NCBI GenBank assembly: GCA_003694325.1
Contig: RFKJ01000421.1
Location: 1-6,167, forward strand
Length of the DNA stretch: 6,167 nt
Reading direction: 5' to 3'
Source of the DNA: Deltaproteobacteria bacterium
GTDB taxonomy: Bacteria; Myxococcota_A; UBA796; UBA2385
The notes under the pieces are model-generated. The model searched no databases, was not told where the DNA came from, and saw nothing but the letters and a program-made list of their open reading frames with translations. The first letter of the stretch is position 1; every line of letters starts with the position of its first letter. The position numbers were made by a program, and so were the translations under genes. Of the stretch, positions 1 to 6,167 are shown in pieces.

Positions 1-1544
1 GTCCACAGCTCCAGGTGCTCGATGAGCAGGTCGTTGCCGCCGACCACCCACAGGGCCCCGCCGTCGTCGATGGCCTCGTTGTCCTCGAACCGCCCACCGG
101 ACAGCGTGCCGGAACAGGACTCCCACACCACCGCCCCCCCGCGGGCGCCCCGGTTGTTCCGGTAGGTGGAGTCCTGGTCGTCCACCCGGCTGGACAGCGC
201 CGCGATCGCCCCGCCGTCGTCGGTGGCGACGTTGTCGAGGAAGGTGCATCCGGACAGGCTGAGGGTGCCCGACGCCACCGCGACCGCCCCGCCGTCCCCT
301 CCCGAGCTGTTGCCGAGGAACTGGACGCCGTCGAGGACCAGGTTGGAGCCGTCGGCGTGGATCGCCCCCCCGTCGGAACCGGCGGATCCCCCGGTGAGCA
401 CGAGGTGGCGCACGGTCACGGACCCGCCATCGGTGACGTCGAGGATCCGGGCGCCGGCGGGGGCGGTCACCAGTACGGTGGCGGGGTCCTCCTCGGTGCC
501 GGCCAGGGTGAGGGTGCCGCCGGCGACCGCCAGCTCGGCTTCGTAGGAGCCGCGGCGGACCATGATGGTGTTGCAGGTGCCATCCAGGGAGGCGAAGGCG
601 TCGCCGATCGACCGGAAGGGGGCGTCGACCGTCCCATCCCCGCCGAGATCGGCGGCGGCGTCGACCAGCACCGGGTGGGCGTCGGGATCGTCGTCGTCGC
701 AGTCCCCGCCGGAGGGGCAGGACGAGAAGCCGTCGCCGTCGCCGTCGAGGTCGTCGATGCCGCCGCTGCAGTCGTTGTCGACGTAGTCGCAGACCTCGAC
801 GTTGCCGGGCCACGCCCGGTCGTCGTCGTCGTCGCAGTCCCCGTCGCACAGGCTGAATCCATCGCCGTCATCGTCCCGGTCGTCCTGGACGATGCCGTCG
901 CAGTCGTTGTCCTTGCCGTCGCAGACCTCGGCCAGGCCGGGACGCCGCTCCCGGTCGTCGTCGTCGCAGTCGCCCTCGCACACCATCCACCCGTCGCCGT
1001 CGGCGTCGGTCTCGTCCGCTCCGGGGCTGCCGCTGCAGTCGTTGTCGAGGCCGTCGCACGACTCCTCGGCTCCCGGGTACACGTCGGCCCGGCCATCGTC
1101 GCAGTCCCCGTCCGCCGCGCTGTACCCGTCGCCGTCGGCGTCGGCCTCGCTGGGACCCCCGGTGCCGGTCAGCGCCACCGTGGTGCTGGGGTCGGACATG
1201 CTGGTCCGCACCAGCAGGCTGGCGGCGGCGTCGCCCTCGACCTCGGGGGAGAAGCCCACCGTGATCTCGACGTGGTCACCGGGCGCGAGGGCGGTCGACC
1301 CCGGCCAGTCGACGATCCAGGTGCCGGGGTCGCCATCGGCCAGGCTCGCGCTGAGCACGTCGACCTCGGTGGACCCGTCGTTGGTGACCGTCAGGACGCG
1401 GTCCTCCCGGGAGTCCACCGGCACCGTCCCGAAGTCCAGCGCCGTGGGGGTCAGGGTCAGGTGCTCGCCGACCTCGCCCTTGTCGCCACAGGCCGTGCCG
1501 AGGAGGGCGAGCGACAGGAGGGCCGCGGTCCTGCGCTGGTTCAC
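1..1544 (-). CDS. Surface lipoprotein with ASH-like domain, MopE-type metal-binding repeats and beta-helix (3' end missing)
   Basis: A continuous minus-strand frame of 514 codons opens at GTG 1544 and is still open at the left edge. The start is supported by a GGAG ribosome-binding site at 1553-1556, 8 bases upstream. The leader MNQRRTAALLSLALLGTAC has two arginines, a hydrophobic stretch and a lipobox-like end with Cys19, so lipid anchoring is likely. Residues about 27-129 read as an Ig-like ASH/choice-of-anchor-D domain (LDFGTVPV, then LTVTNDG, VGFSP and VALTGTG). Residues 135-291 are MopE-type putative metal-binding repeats of the form DxDGDG..GDCDD..PG..E.CDG.DNDC. From about residue 294 a DGT.DAPF.SI..A start leads into a right-handed parallel beta-helix with recurring DGGAI/DGGAV turns and N-rich strand ends, like polymorphic outer-membrane-protein repeats. 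Family knowledge suggests a calcium- or metal-stabilised surface adhesin or structural protein; the ligand is unknown. It is transcribed away from the plus-strand operon, so a functional link is not shown. Confidence 0.9.
   Translation of the reverse strand, partial: MNQRRTAALLSLALLGTACGDKGEVGEHLTLTPTALDFGTVPVDSREDRVLTVTNDGSTEVDVLSASLADGDPGTWIVDWPGSTALAPGDHVEITVGFSPEVEGDAAASLLVRTSMSDPSTTVALTGTGGPSEADADGDGYSAADGDCDDGRADVYPGAEESCDGLDNDCSGSPGADETDADGDGWMVCEGDCDDDDRERRPGLAEVCDGKDNDCDGIVQDDRDDDGDGFSLCDGDCDDDDDRAWPGNVEVCDYVDNDCSGGIDDLDGDGDGFSSCPSGGDCDDDDPDAHPVLVDAAADLGGDGTVDAPFRSIGDAFASLDGTCNTIMVRRGSYEAELAVAGGTLTLAGTEEDPATVLVTAPAGARILDVTDGGSVTVRHLVLTGGSAGSDGGAIHADGSNLVLDGVQFLGNSSGGDGGAVAVASGTLSLSGCTFLDNVATDDGGAIAALSSRVDDQDSTYRNNRGARGGAVVWESCSGTLSGGRFEDNEAIDDGGALWVVGGNDLLIEHLELW
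672..1142 (-). repeat. Tandem MopE-type metal-binding repeats inside the surface lipoprotein gene
   Basis: Three complete units and one half unit lie in tandem, starting at residues 135, 180, 224 and 267 of the encoded protein (periods of 45, 44 and 43 residues). Each full unit has an acidic DxDGDG loop, then GDCDD, then a PG..E.CDG/CDY segment and a final DNDC. The fourth unit stops after GDCDDDD..AHP and lacks the CDG.DNDC half, passing straight into the beta-helix. At DNA level the Asp runs appear as stretches of GTC/GAC triplets, for example five consecutive Asp codons near 819-833. Each full unit has four cysteines, which could form disulfides, and an EF-hand-like Asp pattern suited to divalent cations. 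The specific metal is not deducible. Confidence 0.88.
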
Positions 1545-1712
1545 CGGGGGGGCTCCGTCGTGGGGCCTCGGGCCATCGGTGGTTCGCCCGAGGGAGGGAT
1601 GCCGAGGAGCGTAGCGCAGGCTGGCGACTCCACGCGGCGCGAAACCGAGACGCGTCACACGATCGACACATCGTCCCGGTTCGTCAGCGCTGGAATGTGG
1701 GAGAATGGGGCG
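1545..1712. promoter_or_regulatory. Divergent intergenic region between surface lipoprotein gene and operon
   Basis: These 168 bases separate two divergently read genes and must hold the promoters of both unless transcription enters from further away. The part at about 1640-1710 looks less GC-rich than its surroundings. It contains a perfect 8-base palindrome GACGCGTC at 1649-1656 and, three bases on, an inverted repeat ACGAT/ATCGT with a 6-base loop at 1659-1674. Either could be an operator, but both are short. A TCGACA hexamer at 1663-1668 resembles a sigma-70 -35 box, yet no convincing -10 box lies at the right distance. I cannot assign a promoter with confidence. Confidence 0.35.
1699..1704 (+). 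promoter_or_regulatory. Ribosome-binding site that decides the GTG start at 1713
   Basis: GGGAGA lies 8 bases before GTG 1713. The competing in-frame ATG codons at 1695 and 1758 lack such a site. Starting at 1758 would also remove the arginines in front of the hydrophobic signal segment, so GTG 1713 is favoured. Confidence 0.5.
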
Positions 1713-2456
1713 GTGCCCTTCCCCGGGGTACCCTCTCGTCGGCACCCGGACCCCCGCATGTTCGCCTCGTTCTGGGCGATCGGGCTCGGCGCGGTCTTCG
1801 CGATCGGATGCGCCGGACCCGACACGCCACCCGATACCACCAGGGGCCTGCCGCCCGACGCGGGCGACGGCGGGGCGGCCGGCGATGGCGGTGGCGCCGA
1901 TGGTGGTGGCGCCGATGGCGGAGGCGCCGATGGCGGCAGCTACGCGGGCGGCCAGGGTGGAGGCGGTCCCGAGGCCGGGGACGACGAGACCCCGGAGCAC
2001 ACCCTCACCCTGATCCAGGAGGGGACCTGGACCCTGTCCCCGTACCCGGGGCCCTACGAATCCATGTCCGGGGAGCTGGTGGTCACCGAGCTGCTCGACG
2101 GGCTGGAGGCGCTGCCCCACTGCACCGCGGTGTTCACGCTCACCGGCTACGTCGACCCCGACCCCTGCGGTGAATGCCAGGTGGCGTTCACCGTGACCCA
2201 CTACCTGTCGGAAGACGGCGGGGTCACCGACGATGGGGACGAGATCCCCGGGCTGTCGGCCTGCATGGCCCCCGACCTGCCGGCGCCGGACGCCCGGTGG
2301 ACGCTCGGCCTGTCCACCGACGACGCGGTCATCTACCGGCGCACCGGGGTCGGGGGCTGGGTGCCGTGGTTCGACAGCAGTCGCCGCCTCGACGAAGTCA
2401 CCTACGCCTGGACGGGGACGGTGGCCATCGAGCTGCCGGACGAGGGGGACGGATGA
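1713..2456 (+). CDS. Small lipoprotein with Gly/Asp-rich linker and a four-cysteine domain, unknown function
   Basis: The predicted product has 247 residues. GTG 1713 is preferred as start, with ATG 1695 and ATG 1758 as alternatives. Residues 1-15 form a basic n-region (R9, R10, R15), residues 17-32 are hydrophobic, and AIGC ends at Cys33, fitting a lipoprotein signal peptide. Residues about 36-92 are a low-complexity Pro/Gly/Asp/Ala linker that holds three GGADG repeats. Residues about 93-247 look like a compact, mostly beta domain beginning HTLTLIQEGTWTL and ending TYAWTGTVAIELP. Its cysteines are at 137, 152, 155 and 184, with C152 and C155 forming a CGEC motif, so disulfides or metal binding are possible. 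I do not recognise a named family. The gene is first in a coupled operon: its TGA overlaps the ATG of the next lipoprotein. The long flexible linker suggests the domain is held away from the membrane surface (inference). Confidence 0.82.
   Translation: MPFPGVPSRRHPDPRMFASFWAIGLGAVFAIGCAGPDTPPDTTRGLPPDAGDGGAAGDGGGADGGGADGGGADGGSYAGGQGGGGPEAGDDETPEHTLTLIQEGTWTLSPYPGPYESMSGELVVTELLDGLEALPHCTAVFTLTGYVDPDPCGECQVAFTVTHYLSEDGGVTDDGDEIPGLSACMAPDLPAPDARWTLGLSTDDAVIYRRTGVGGWVPWFDSSRRLDEVTYAWTGTVAIELPDEGDG
1890..1934 (+). repeat. Three in-frame 15-base tandem repeats coding GGADG
   Basis: Units at 1890-1904, 1905-1919 and 1920-1934 follow GGNGGCGCCGATGGN and differ only at the third base of codons. They encode GGADG three times within the linker of the first operon lipoprotein. 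The unit length is a multiple of three, so slippage would alter linker length without a frameshift. A partial relative, GGCGATGGC, precedes them at 1881-1889. Confidence 0.85.
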
Positions 2457-3466
2457 TGGGCGCGCTGCTCCTCGCCGCGTTGCTGAGCTGCACCGACGTG
2501 CCCGATGCCGCCGGGGACACGGGCGTGGACCTCGGCGACGACGCCCCCACCCTGGACCTGCCGGACCTCTCCGGCGTCGACATGGCCGCGGCCTACGTCG
2601 AGGCCCTGTCGCTCGCCCGGTCCCTGACCGTGTCGACCGCCTGGCAGGGCCACGTCACCAGCCTGTCGCGGGCCCGCAGCGGCTGCCCCGACATCTACGT
2701 GGGGGCGGTCGAGGCGGCCGACCTCGATGCCGGCACCACCGCCGTCACCTGGCAGGACTACTGCAACCTCGGGGTGGCGGCCTTCGGCGGCTGGGTGTCC
2801 TGGGATGGCAGCCTGCAGTCCGACGGGGAGGTCGACACCCCCAAGGGGCGCACCGTCGATGCCCGCCGCACCCTGTCGGGTGATGGCCTCGTCTCGACCG
2901 ACGCCGGGACGGCCTTCGAGTTCCGGGGCGACGCCAGCGAGAGCGTCTACCTGGTGGAAGCGACCGACTACCAGCGCTTCACCTGGTCCAGCCTCGTCGA
3001 CGCCACGGTGACCGGGGCCGATGCCTTCGGTGATGCCGATGCCGCGGGGTGGCGGGCCGACATGTACCAGGTCGCCGCCGGGGGCGACGCGCCCACGCTG
3101 GAGCTGCGCGGCAACGCCTGGTTCTTCGATGCCCGCATCGCCGATCGCTTCGACAGCATCGACGCCGATCTCTCCTTCGGCGCCGACCCCTCCTGCTCCC
3201 TGGAGCCCCACGGCTGGATCAGCCTGCGGGACACCGACGCCTTCTGGTACGACCTCGTCTTCCTGCCGTTGACCGGGGACGACGGCGGAGACCATGGCAA
3301 GTGCGACGGCTGCGGCACCCTCTACGTCCGTGGGGTCGAGACCGTCGAGTACGGCGAGGTCTGCCCCGACTTCGGCGACGGCTGGCAGCGCAGTCGCGAC
3401 GATCTCCCCGACCTGTCCACCTTCGTGCTCACCCTGCGCGAAGTGCTCGCCCTGGAGGGCTCGTGA
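2453..3466 (+). CDS. Second operon lipoprotein, unknown function, seven cysteines including a CDGC motif
   Basis: The product has 337 residues from ATG 2453, or 336 from ATG 2456. Both are in frame and overlap the preceding TGA, giving translational coupling. GAGGGG at 2442-2447 is spaced 5 or 8 bases from them and slightly favours 2456. The very short leader MMGALLLAALLSC has a good LLSC lipobox at Cys13 but no positive residue. An acidic segment (residues about 14-45) precedes the body. The remaining cysteines are at 78, 104, 248, 284, 287 and 304. C284 and C287 form CDGC, followed by GTLYVRGVE and C304. C78 (in GCPD) and C104 (in WQDYC) could form a disulfide within a strand-rich domain (inference). 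The C-terminal tail DLSTFVLTLREVLALEG looks helical. I recognise no named family. It lies between the first lipoprotein and the CxxCH protein, overlapping the latter by 4 bases, so it is probably produced together with them. Confidence 0.85.
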   Translation: MMGALLLAALLSCTDVPDAAGDTGVDLGDDAPTLDLPDLSGVDMAAAYVEALSLARSLTVSTAWQGHVTSLSRARSGCPDIYVGAVEAADLDAGTTAVTWQDYCNLGVAAFGGWVSWDGSLQSDGEVDTPKGRTVDARRTLSGDGLVSTDAGTAFEFRGDASESVYLVEATDYQRFTWSSLVDATVTGADAFGDADAAGWRADMYQVAAGGDAPTLELRGNAWFFDARIADRFDSIDADLSFGADPSCSLEPHGWISLRDTDAFWYDLVFLPLTGDDGGDHGKCDGCGTLYVRGVETVEYGEVCPDFGDGWQRSRDDLPDLSTFVLTLREVLALEGS

Positions 3467-5124
3467 GACTGCCGCCGTTCCTGCCGTCGTCCCGAGCCCT
3501 GCTGGTGGGCGCGCTGGTCTGCGGGGGCTGGTTCGGGGGAGGCTGCGCCGACGCTCCGACGGTGGACGATGACGGGGGCATGGTCCTGCTGTCCCCGCGA
3601 GAACGGCTGATCCGGCTGTCGGTCGACCTGCGGGGACGGCACCCCTCGGAGACGGACCTCCAGGCCATCGAGGACAGCCCCGACCTGTACGCCCGCTACC
3701 TCGACCGCTGGCTGTCCGATCCGGCCTTCGTCGATCGCCTGCTGGAGATCTGGAACGGACGCTTCCTGACGGAGACCGGCAGCAGCTTCTACCTGGACCC
3801 GGGCATCGAGGGGGTGGGGGACGCCGAGCTGGCGGCGTCGGTCGGCGTCGAGCCCCTGGCCCTGGTGCGGCACATCGTGGAGGAGGACCTGCCCTACCGC
3901 GAGGTGGTCCTGGCCGACTACACCATGGCCGATCCGCTGCTCGCCGAGGTCTACGCCCTCGACCGACAGGAGGGGGAGGGGTGGACGGTGGCCCACTACA
4001 CCGACGGGCGCCCCCACGCCGGCATCCTGACCATGAACACCGTGTGGATGCGATACCCGTCGATGGGGGGGAACGCCAACCGTCACCGAGCCAACGCCAT
4101 CAGCAAGATGCTGCTGTGCGACGACTACCTGGCCCGGCCCATCGTCCTGAACCGGGCCGCGGTGGACCAGCTCACGGTGGACCCGGAGGATGCGATCGCT
4201 GACAACGACACCTGCCAGAGCTGTCACACCACCCTGGACCCCCTCGCCGCCCACCTGTTCGGGTTCTTCGAGGCGTCCGACGACCAGCTCGGGTTCGTCT
4301 ATCGTCCCGAGAACGAGGAGGGCTGGCGGGACTGGGCGGGCAAGGCACCGGCCTACTACGGTCGGCCGACCGCCAACCTGCGCGAGCTGGCCCAGGCCAT
4401 CGCCGACGACGGGCGCTTCGTGGACTGCGCGGTGCAGACGGCGTTCGAGGGGCTGATGCAGCGGCCCGTCCAAGACGAGGACTGGACGAGCCTGCAGGCC
4501 CACCGGGATGCCTTCGTGTCGCACGACCAGTCGCTGCGCGAGCTGGTGCGGAGCATCGCCCTGTCGCCGGAGTACCTGGCCGCCGGCACGACGGACCCCC
4601 TGGACGGTGAGCGGGTGGTCGGGGTGCACACCGCCAGCCCGGCGCAGCTCGCCGGGATCATCGAGGGCATCACCGGCTACCGGTGGCGGTTCGACGGGCA
4701 GGACGGGCTCACCTCCAACGCGCTCGGCCTGCCGGTGCTGTTCGGCGGCATCGACGCCCAGGACGTGGTGGAGCGGAGCTACGACCCGGGGGTGGGGGCG
4801 ATGCTGGGGCTGGAGCGACTGGCCTGGAACGCCGCCTGGTCGGTGGCCACCCACGACCTGGACGTCGACCGGACCGATGACGCCCGCCTGCTGCGCTACG
4901 TCACCGTCGTCGACACGCCGGACAGCGCGCCCGACGCATTCGACGCCCAGATCCGGGCGCTGTACCTCGACGCCACCGGGCTGCCGCTGGACGACGAGGC
5001 CCCGGAGCCGGCCGAGCTGATCGCCCTGTGGCGCCAGGTCCTGTCGGTCGAGGCCGATCCGGTCAAGGCCTGGGCGGCGGTCGTCTCCGCCGTGCTGCGC
5101 GATCCCCGCGTCCTGACCTACTGA
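3463..5124 (+). CDS. DUF1549/DUF1588-like exported lipoprotein with one CxxCH motif
   Basis: The product has 553 residues. GTG 3463 is chosen because it overlaps the previous stop as GTGA, has GGAGGG at 3454-3459, and begins a signal peptide (R2, R11, hydrophobic 12-27, GGGC at Cys28). The open frame extends upstream inside the previous gene, but that part is a shadow. Residues about 44-100 (ERLIRLSVDLRGRHPSETDL) resemble the start of DUF1549, and PYREVVLADYTMAD near 144-157 resembles its later part. Residues from HAGILT (185) through the LLCDDY region to CQSCH (251-255) followed by TTLDPLA resemble DUF1588. LRELVRSIALSPEYLA (358-373) resembles the end of DUF1585-type domains. The C-terminal third ends AWAAVVSAVLRDPRVLTY. 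The CxxCH could bind c-type haem after export, though no distal ligand is identified. The role of these families is not established; they are frequently encoded beside DUF1501 proteins, as here. The domain calls are by eye. Confidence 0.85.
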   Translation: MRLPPFLPSSRALLVGALVCGGWFGGGCADAPTVDDDGGMVLLSPRERLIRLSVDLRGRHPSETDLQAIEDSPDLYARYLDRWLSDPAFVDRLLEIWNGRFLTETGSSFYLDPGIEGVGDAELAASVGVEPLALVRHIVEEDLPYREVVLADYTMADPLLAEVYALDRQEGEGWTVAHYTDGRPHAGILTMNTVWMRYPSMGGNANRHRANAISKMLLCDDYLARPIVLNRAAVDQLTVDPEDAIADNDTCQSCHTTLDPLAAHLFGFFEASDDQLGFVYRPENEEGWRDWAGKAPAYYGRPTANLRELAQAIADDGRFVDCAVQTAFEGLMQRPVQDEDWTSLQAHRDAFVSHDQSLRELVRSIALSPEYLAAGTTDPLDGERVVGVHTASPAQLAGIIEGITGYRWRFDGQDGLTSNALGLPVLFGGIDAQDVVERSYDPGVGAMLGLERLAWNAAWSVATHDLDVDRTDDARLLRYVTVVDTPDSAPDAFDAQIRALYLDATGLPLDDEAPEPAELIALWRQVLSVEADPVKAWAAVVSAVLRDPRVLTY

Positions 5125-5128
5125 GGAG
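5123..5128 (+). promoter_or_regulatory. Ribosome-binding site of the DUF1501 gene
   Basis: GAGGAG overlaps the TGA of the preceding gene and lies 5 bases before ATG 5134. It supports this start and re-initiation by ribosomes finishing the upstream gene. Confidence 0.7.
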
Positions 5129-5133
5129 CCACC

Positions 5134-6167
5134 ATGCCGCCGACCCGCCGGGAGCTTCTGCAGAACGCCGCCATCGCCTCGGCGCTGGCGGCCATGGGCT
5201 GGCGGCCGCGCATGGCCCGGGCGGCGGCCGGCGACCGCAAGTTCATCTTCTTCTTCGCCAGCGGCGCCTGGGACACGACGGCGGCCCTCGATCCCCACCA
5301 CGGCAGCGACGGGGTGGACATGGACCCCGACACCTGGACGGAGACGGTGGGGGGACTGTCCTACACGGCCGGAGACGACCGGCCCGCCATCAGCCGGTTC
5401 TTCCAGCGGTGGGGAGACCGGGCCGCCATCATCAACGGCATCGATCACCACACCGTCGGCCACGACAACGGCCGGCAGATGACGATGACCGGCACCAGCT
5501 CCAGCAGCTTCGCCGACTGGCCCACCATCATCGCCGCCCATGGCAACGGGGACTACCCCCTGCCGCACGTCGTGTTCAGCGGGCCGGCCTACGCCGGCAC
5601 GCTGGGTGGCACCCTGGTGCGCGCCGGCGGCGGCACCCTGCTCGACCTCATCGACGGCAGCATCGTCGGCTACGCCGACGAACCCGCGCCGCAGCTCGCC
5701 ACCCCGGCCGATCGCATGGTCGATGCCTTCGTCCACCGGCGGGCCTCGGCGTTCCACCAGGAGCGGGCCGGTGGCAGCGCCCGCACCGCCGAGCGGACCG
5801 AGGCCCTGCTGTCCAACCTCGAACGGGGCATGGAGCTGGAGGGCCGACGCTTCGAAGCCGGCCTCGACGACCTGGGGCGGACCCTGCTCGAACAGTCGAT
5901 CAAGGCCAGCGAGCTGATGCGCCTGGGGCTGTCCCGCTGCGCGATGATCGACATCCCCGGCGGCTGGGACTGTCACGGCGACGTCGCGGTGAACGCCGCC
6001 CAGTACGACGACTTCTTCGACGCCCTCGACCAGCTCATGGAGCACCTGGCGACCACGCCCGGTCAGTCCATGCCCTGGCTGGTGGACGAAGTGGTCGTGG
6101 TGGCGTGGTCGGAGTTCGGCCGCACCCCGCTGGTGAACGGTTCGGGCGGCAAGGACCACTGGCCCTA
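5134..6167 (+). CDS. DUF1501 family protein with Tat signal (3' end missing)
   Basis: The frame opens at ATG 5134, 9 bases after the previous stop, and is still open at the right edge after 344 complete codons. The N-terminus PTRRELLQ followed by an Ala-rich segment is a twin-arginine signal (R5, R6), with likely cleavage around residues 30-32, so the protein folds before export. Mature sequence starts KFIFFFASGAWDTTAALDP. Further family hallmarks are NGIDHHTVGHDNG with a nearby MTGTSS stretch, GGWDCHGD (W278, D279, H281) followed by an amphipathic LDQLMEHL helix, VVVVAWSEFGRTP (SEFGRTP 326-332), and GGKDHWP at the edge. DUF1501 proteins have an alkaline-phosphatase/sulfatase-like fold, and the conserved Asp/His residues fit metal binding; the substrate is unknown. 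The Cys at 280 replaces the Thr that I recall as usual in GGWDTH. It is last of the four visible operon genes and pairs with the CxxCH protein as in many genomes. Confidence 0.93.
   Translation, partial: MPPTRRELLQNAAIASALAAMGWRPRMARAAAGDRKFIFFFASGAWDTTAALDPHHGSDGVDMDPDTWTETVGGLSYTAGDDRPAISRFFQRWGDRAAIINGIDHHTVGHDNGRQMTMTGTSSSSFADWPTIIAAHGNGDYPLPHVVFSGPAYAGTLGGTLVRAGGGTLLDLIDGSIVGYADEPAPQLATPADRMVDAFVHRRASAFHQERAGGSARTAERTEALLSNLERGMELEGRRFEAGLDDLGRTLLEQSIKASELMRLGLSRCAMIDIPGGWDCHGDVAVNAAQYDDFFDALDQLMEHLATTPGQSMPWLVDEVVVVAWSEFGRTPLVNGSGGKDHWP

Noticed and set aside
467..1096. A 209-codon minus-strand frame rich in Thr/Ala
   Set aside because: It is a shifted reading of the Asp/Gly-rich MopE repeats; the true frame on that strand has clear domain motifs and a ribosome-binding site.
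672..1142. GTC/GAC-rich tract as a trinucleotide microsatellite or CRISPR-like array
   Set aside because: The periodicity is explained by Asp codons in imperfect 43-45 residue protein repeats; there are no identical repeats separated by unique spacers.
1663..1668. TCGACA as a sigma-70 -35 box
   Set aside because: It matches five of six consensus bases, but no acceptable -10 hexamer is found 15-19 bases downstream.
2174..2452. Upstream extension of the second lipoprotein frame
   Set aside because: It lies inside the first lipoprotein gene, is Arg-rich, and would bury the lipoprotein leader that begins at 2453 or 2456.
15..2456. An 813-codon plus-strand open frame
   Set aside because: Its first 566 or so codons are antisense to the MopE-repeat lipoprotein and read as low-complexity Val/Gly/Ala sequence. 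Only the part from about 1713 is a real gene.
3049..3462. Upstream extension of the CxxCH protein frame
   Set aside because: It overlaps the second lipoprotein in another frame and reads as Arg/His-rich nonsense. The signal peptide begins at GTG 3463.
3322..6159. A 945-codon minus-strand open frame
   Set aside because: It is antisense to the CxxCH and DUF1501 genes, is rich in Gly/Val/His/Gln without recognisable motifs, and arises from the GC-rich codon usage of the genuine plus-strand genes.

Overview
This is a very GC-rich window with five protein-coding genes and no RNA genes, mobile elements or CRISPR arrays that I can see. Every product carries an export signal (four lipoprotein-type signal peptides and one twin-arginine signal), so the window encodes cell-envelope or periplasmic functions throughout. 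The GC content, MopE-type Asp/Cys metal-binding repeats, many short-leader lipoproteins and a DUF1501 gene together suggest an uncultured Myxococcota-like (former Deltaproteobacteria) bacterium. A planctomycete-like source cannot be excluded from sequence alone.

Layout: On the minus strand, bases 1544 to 1 hold the 5' part of a large surface lipoprotein gene. It encodes an ASH/choice-of-anchor-D-like domain, then three full and one half MopE-type metal-binding repeats, then a right-handed beta-helix that runs off the left edge. A 168-base divergent intergenic region (1545-1712) separates it from a plus-strand gene cluster.

The plus-strand cluster is very tightly packed. It has a small Gly/Asp-linker lipoprotein of unknown function (1713-2456), a second unknown lipoprotein (2453-3466), a DUF1549/DUF1588-like lipoprotein with one CxxCH motif (3463-5124), and a Tat-exported DUF1501 protein (5134 to the right edge, incomplete). 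The first two junctions are ATGA and GTGA overlaps and the third gap is 9 bases, so this looks like one translationally coupled operon.

How they may work together: DUF1501 proteins and proteins with DUF1549/DUF1588-type domains are commonly encoded side by side, and their biochemical role is unsettled. The unusual element here is the two upstream cysteine-containing lipoproteins coupled to that pair, which could be accessory envelope partners (inference). Several of the longest open frames in the window, including two above 800 codons, are antisense or out-of-frame shadows. Two of the real genes run off the window edges.
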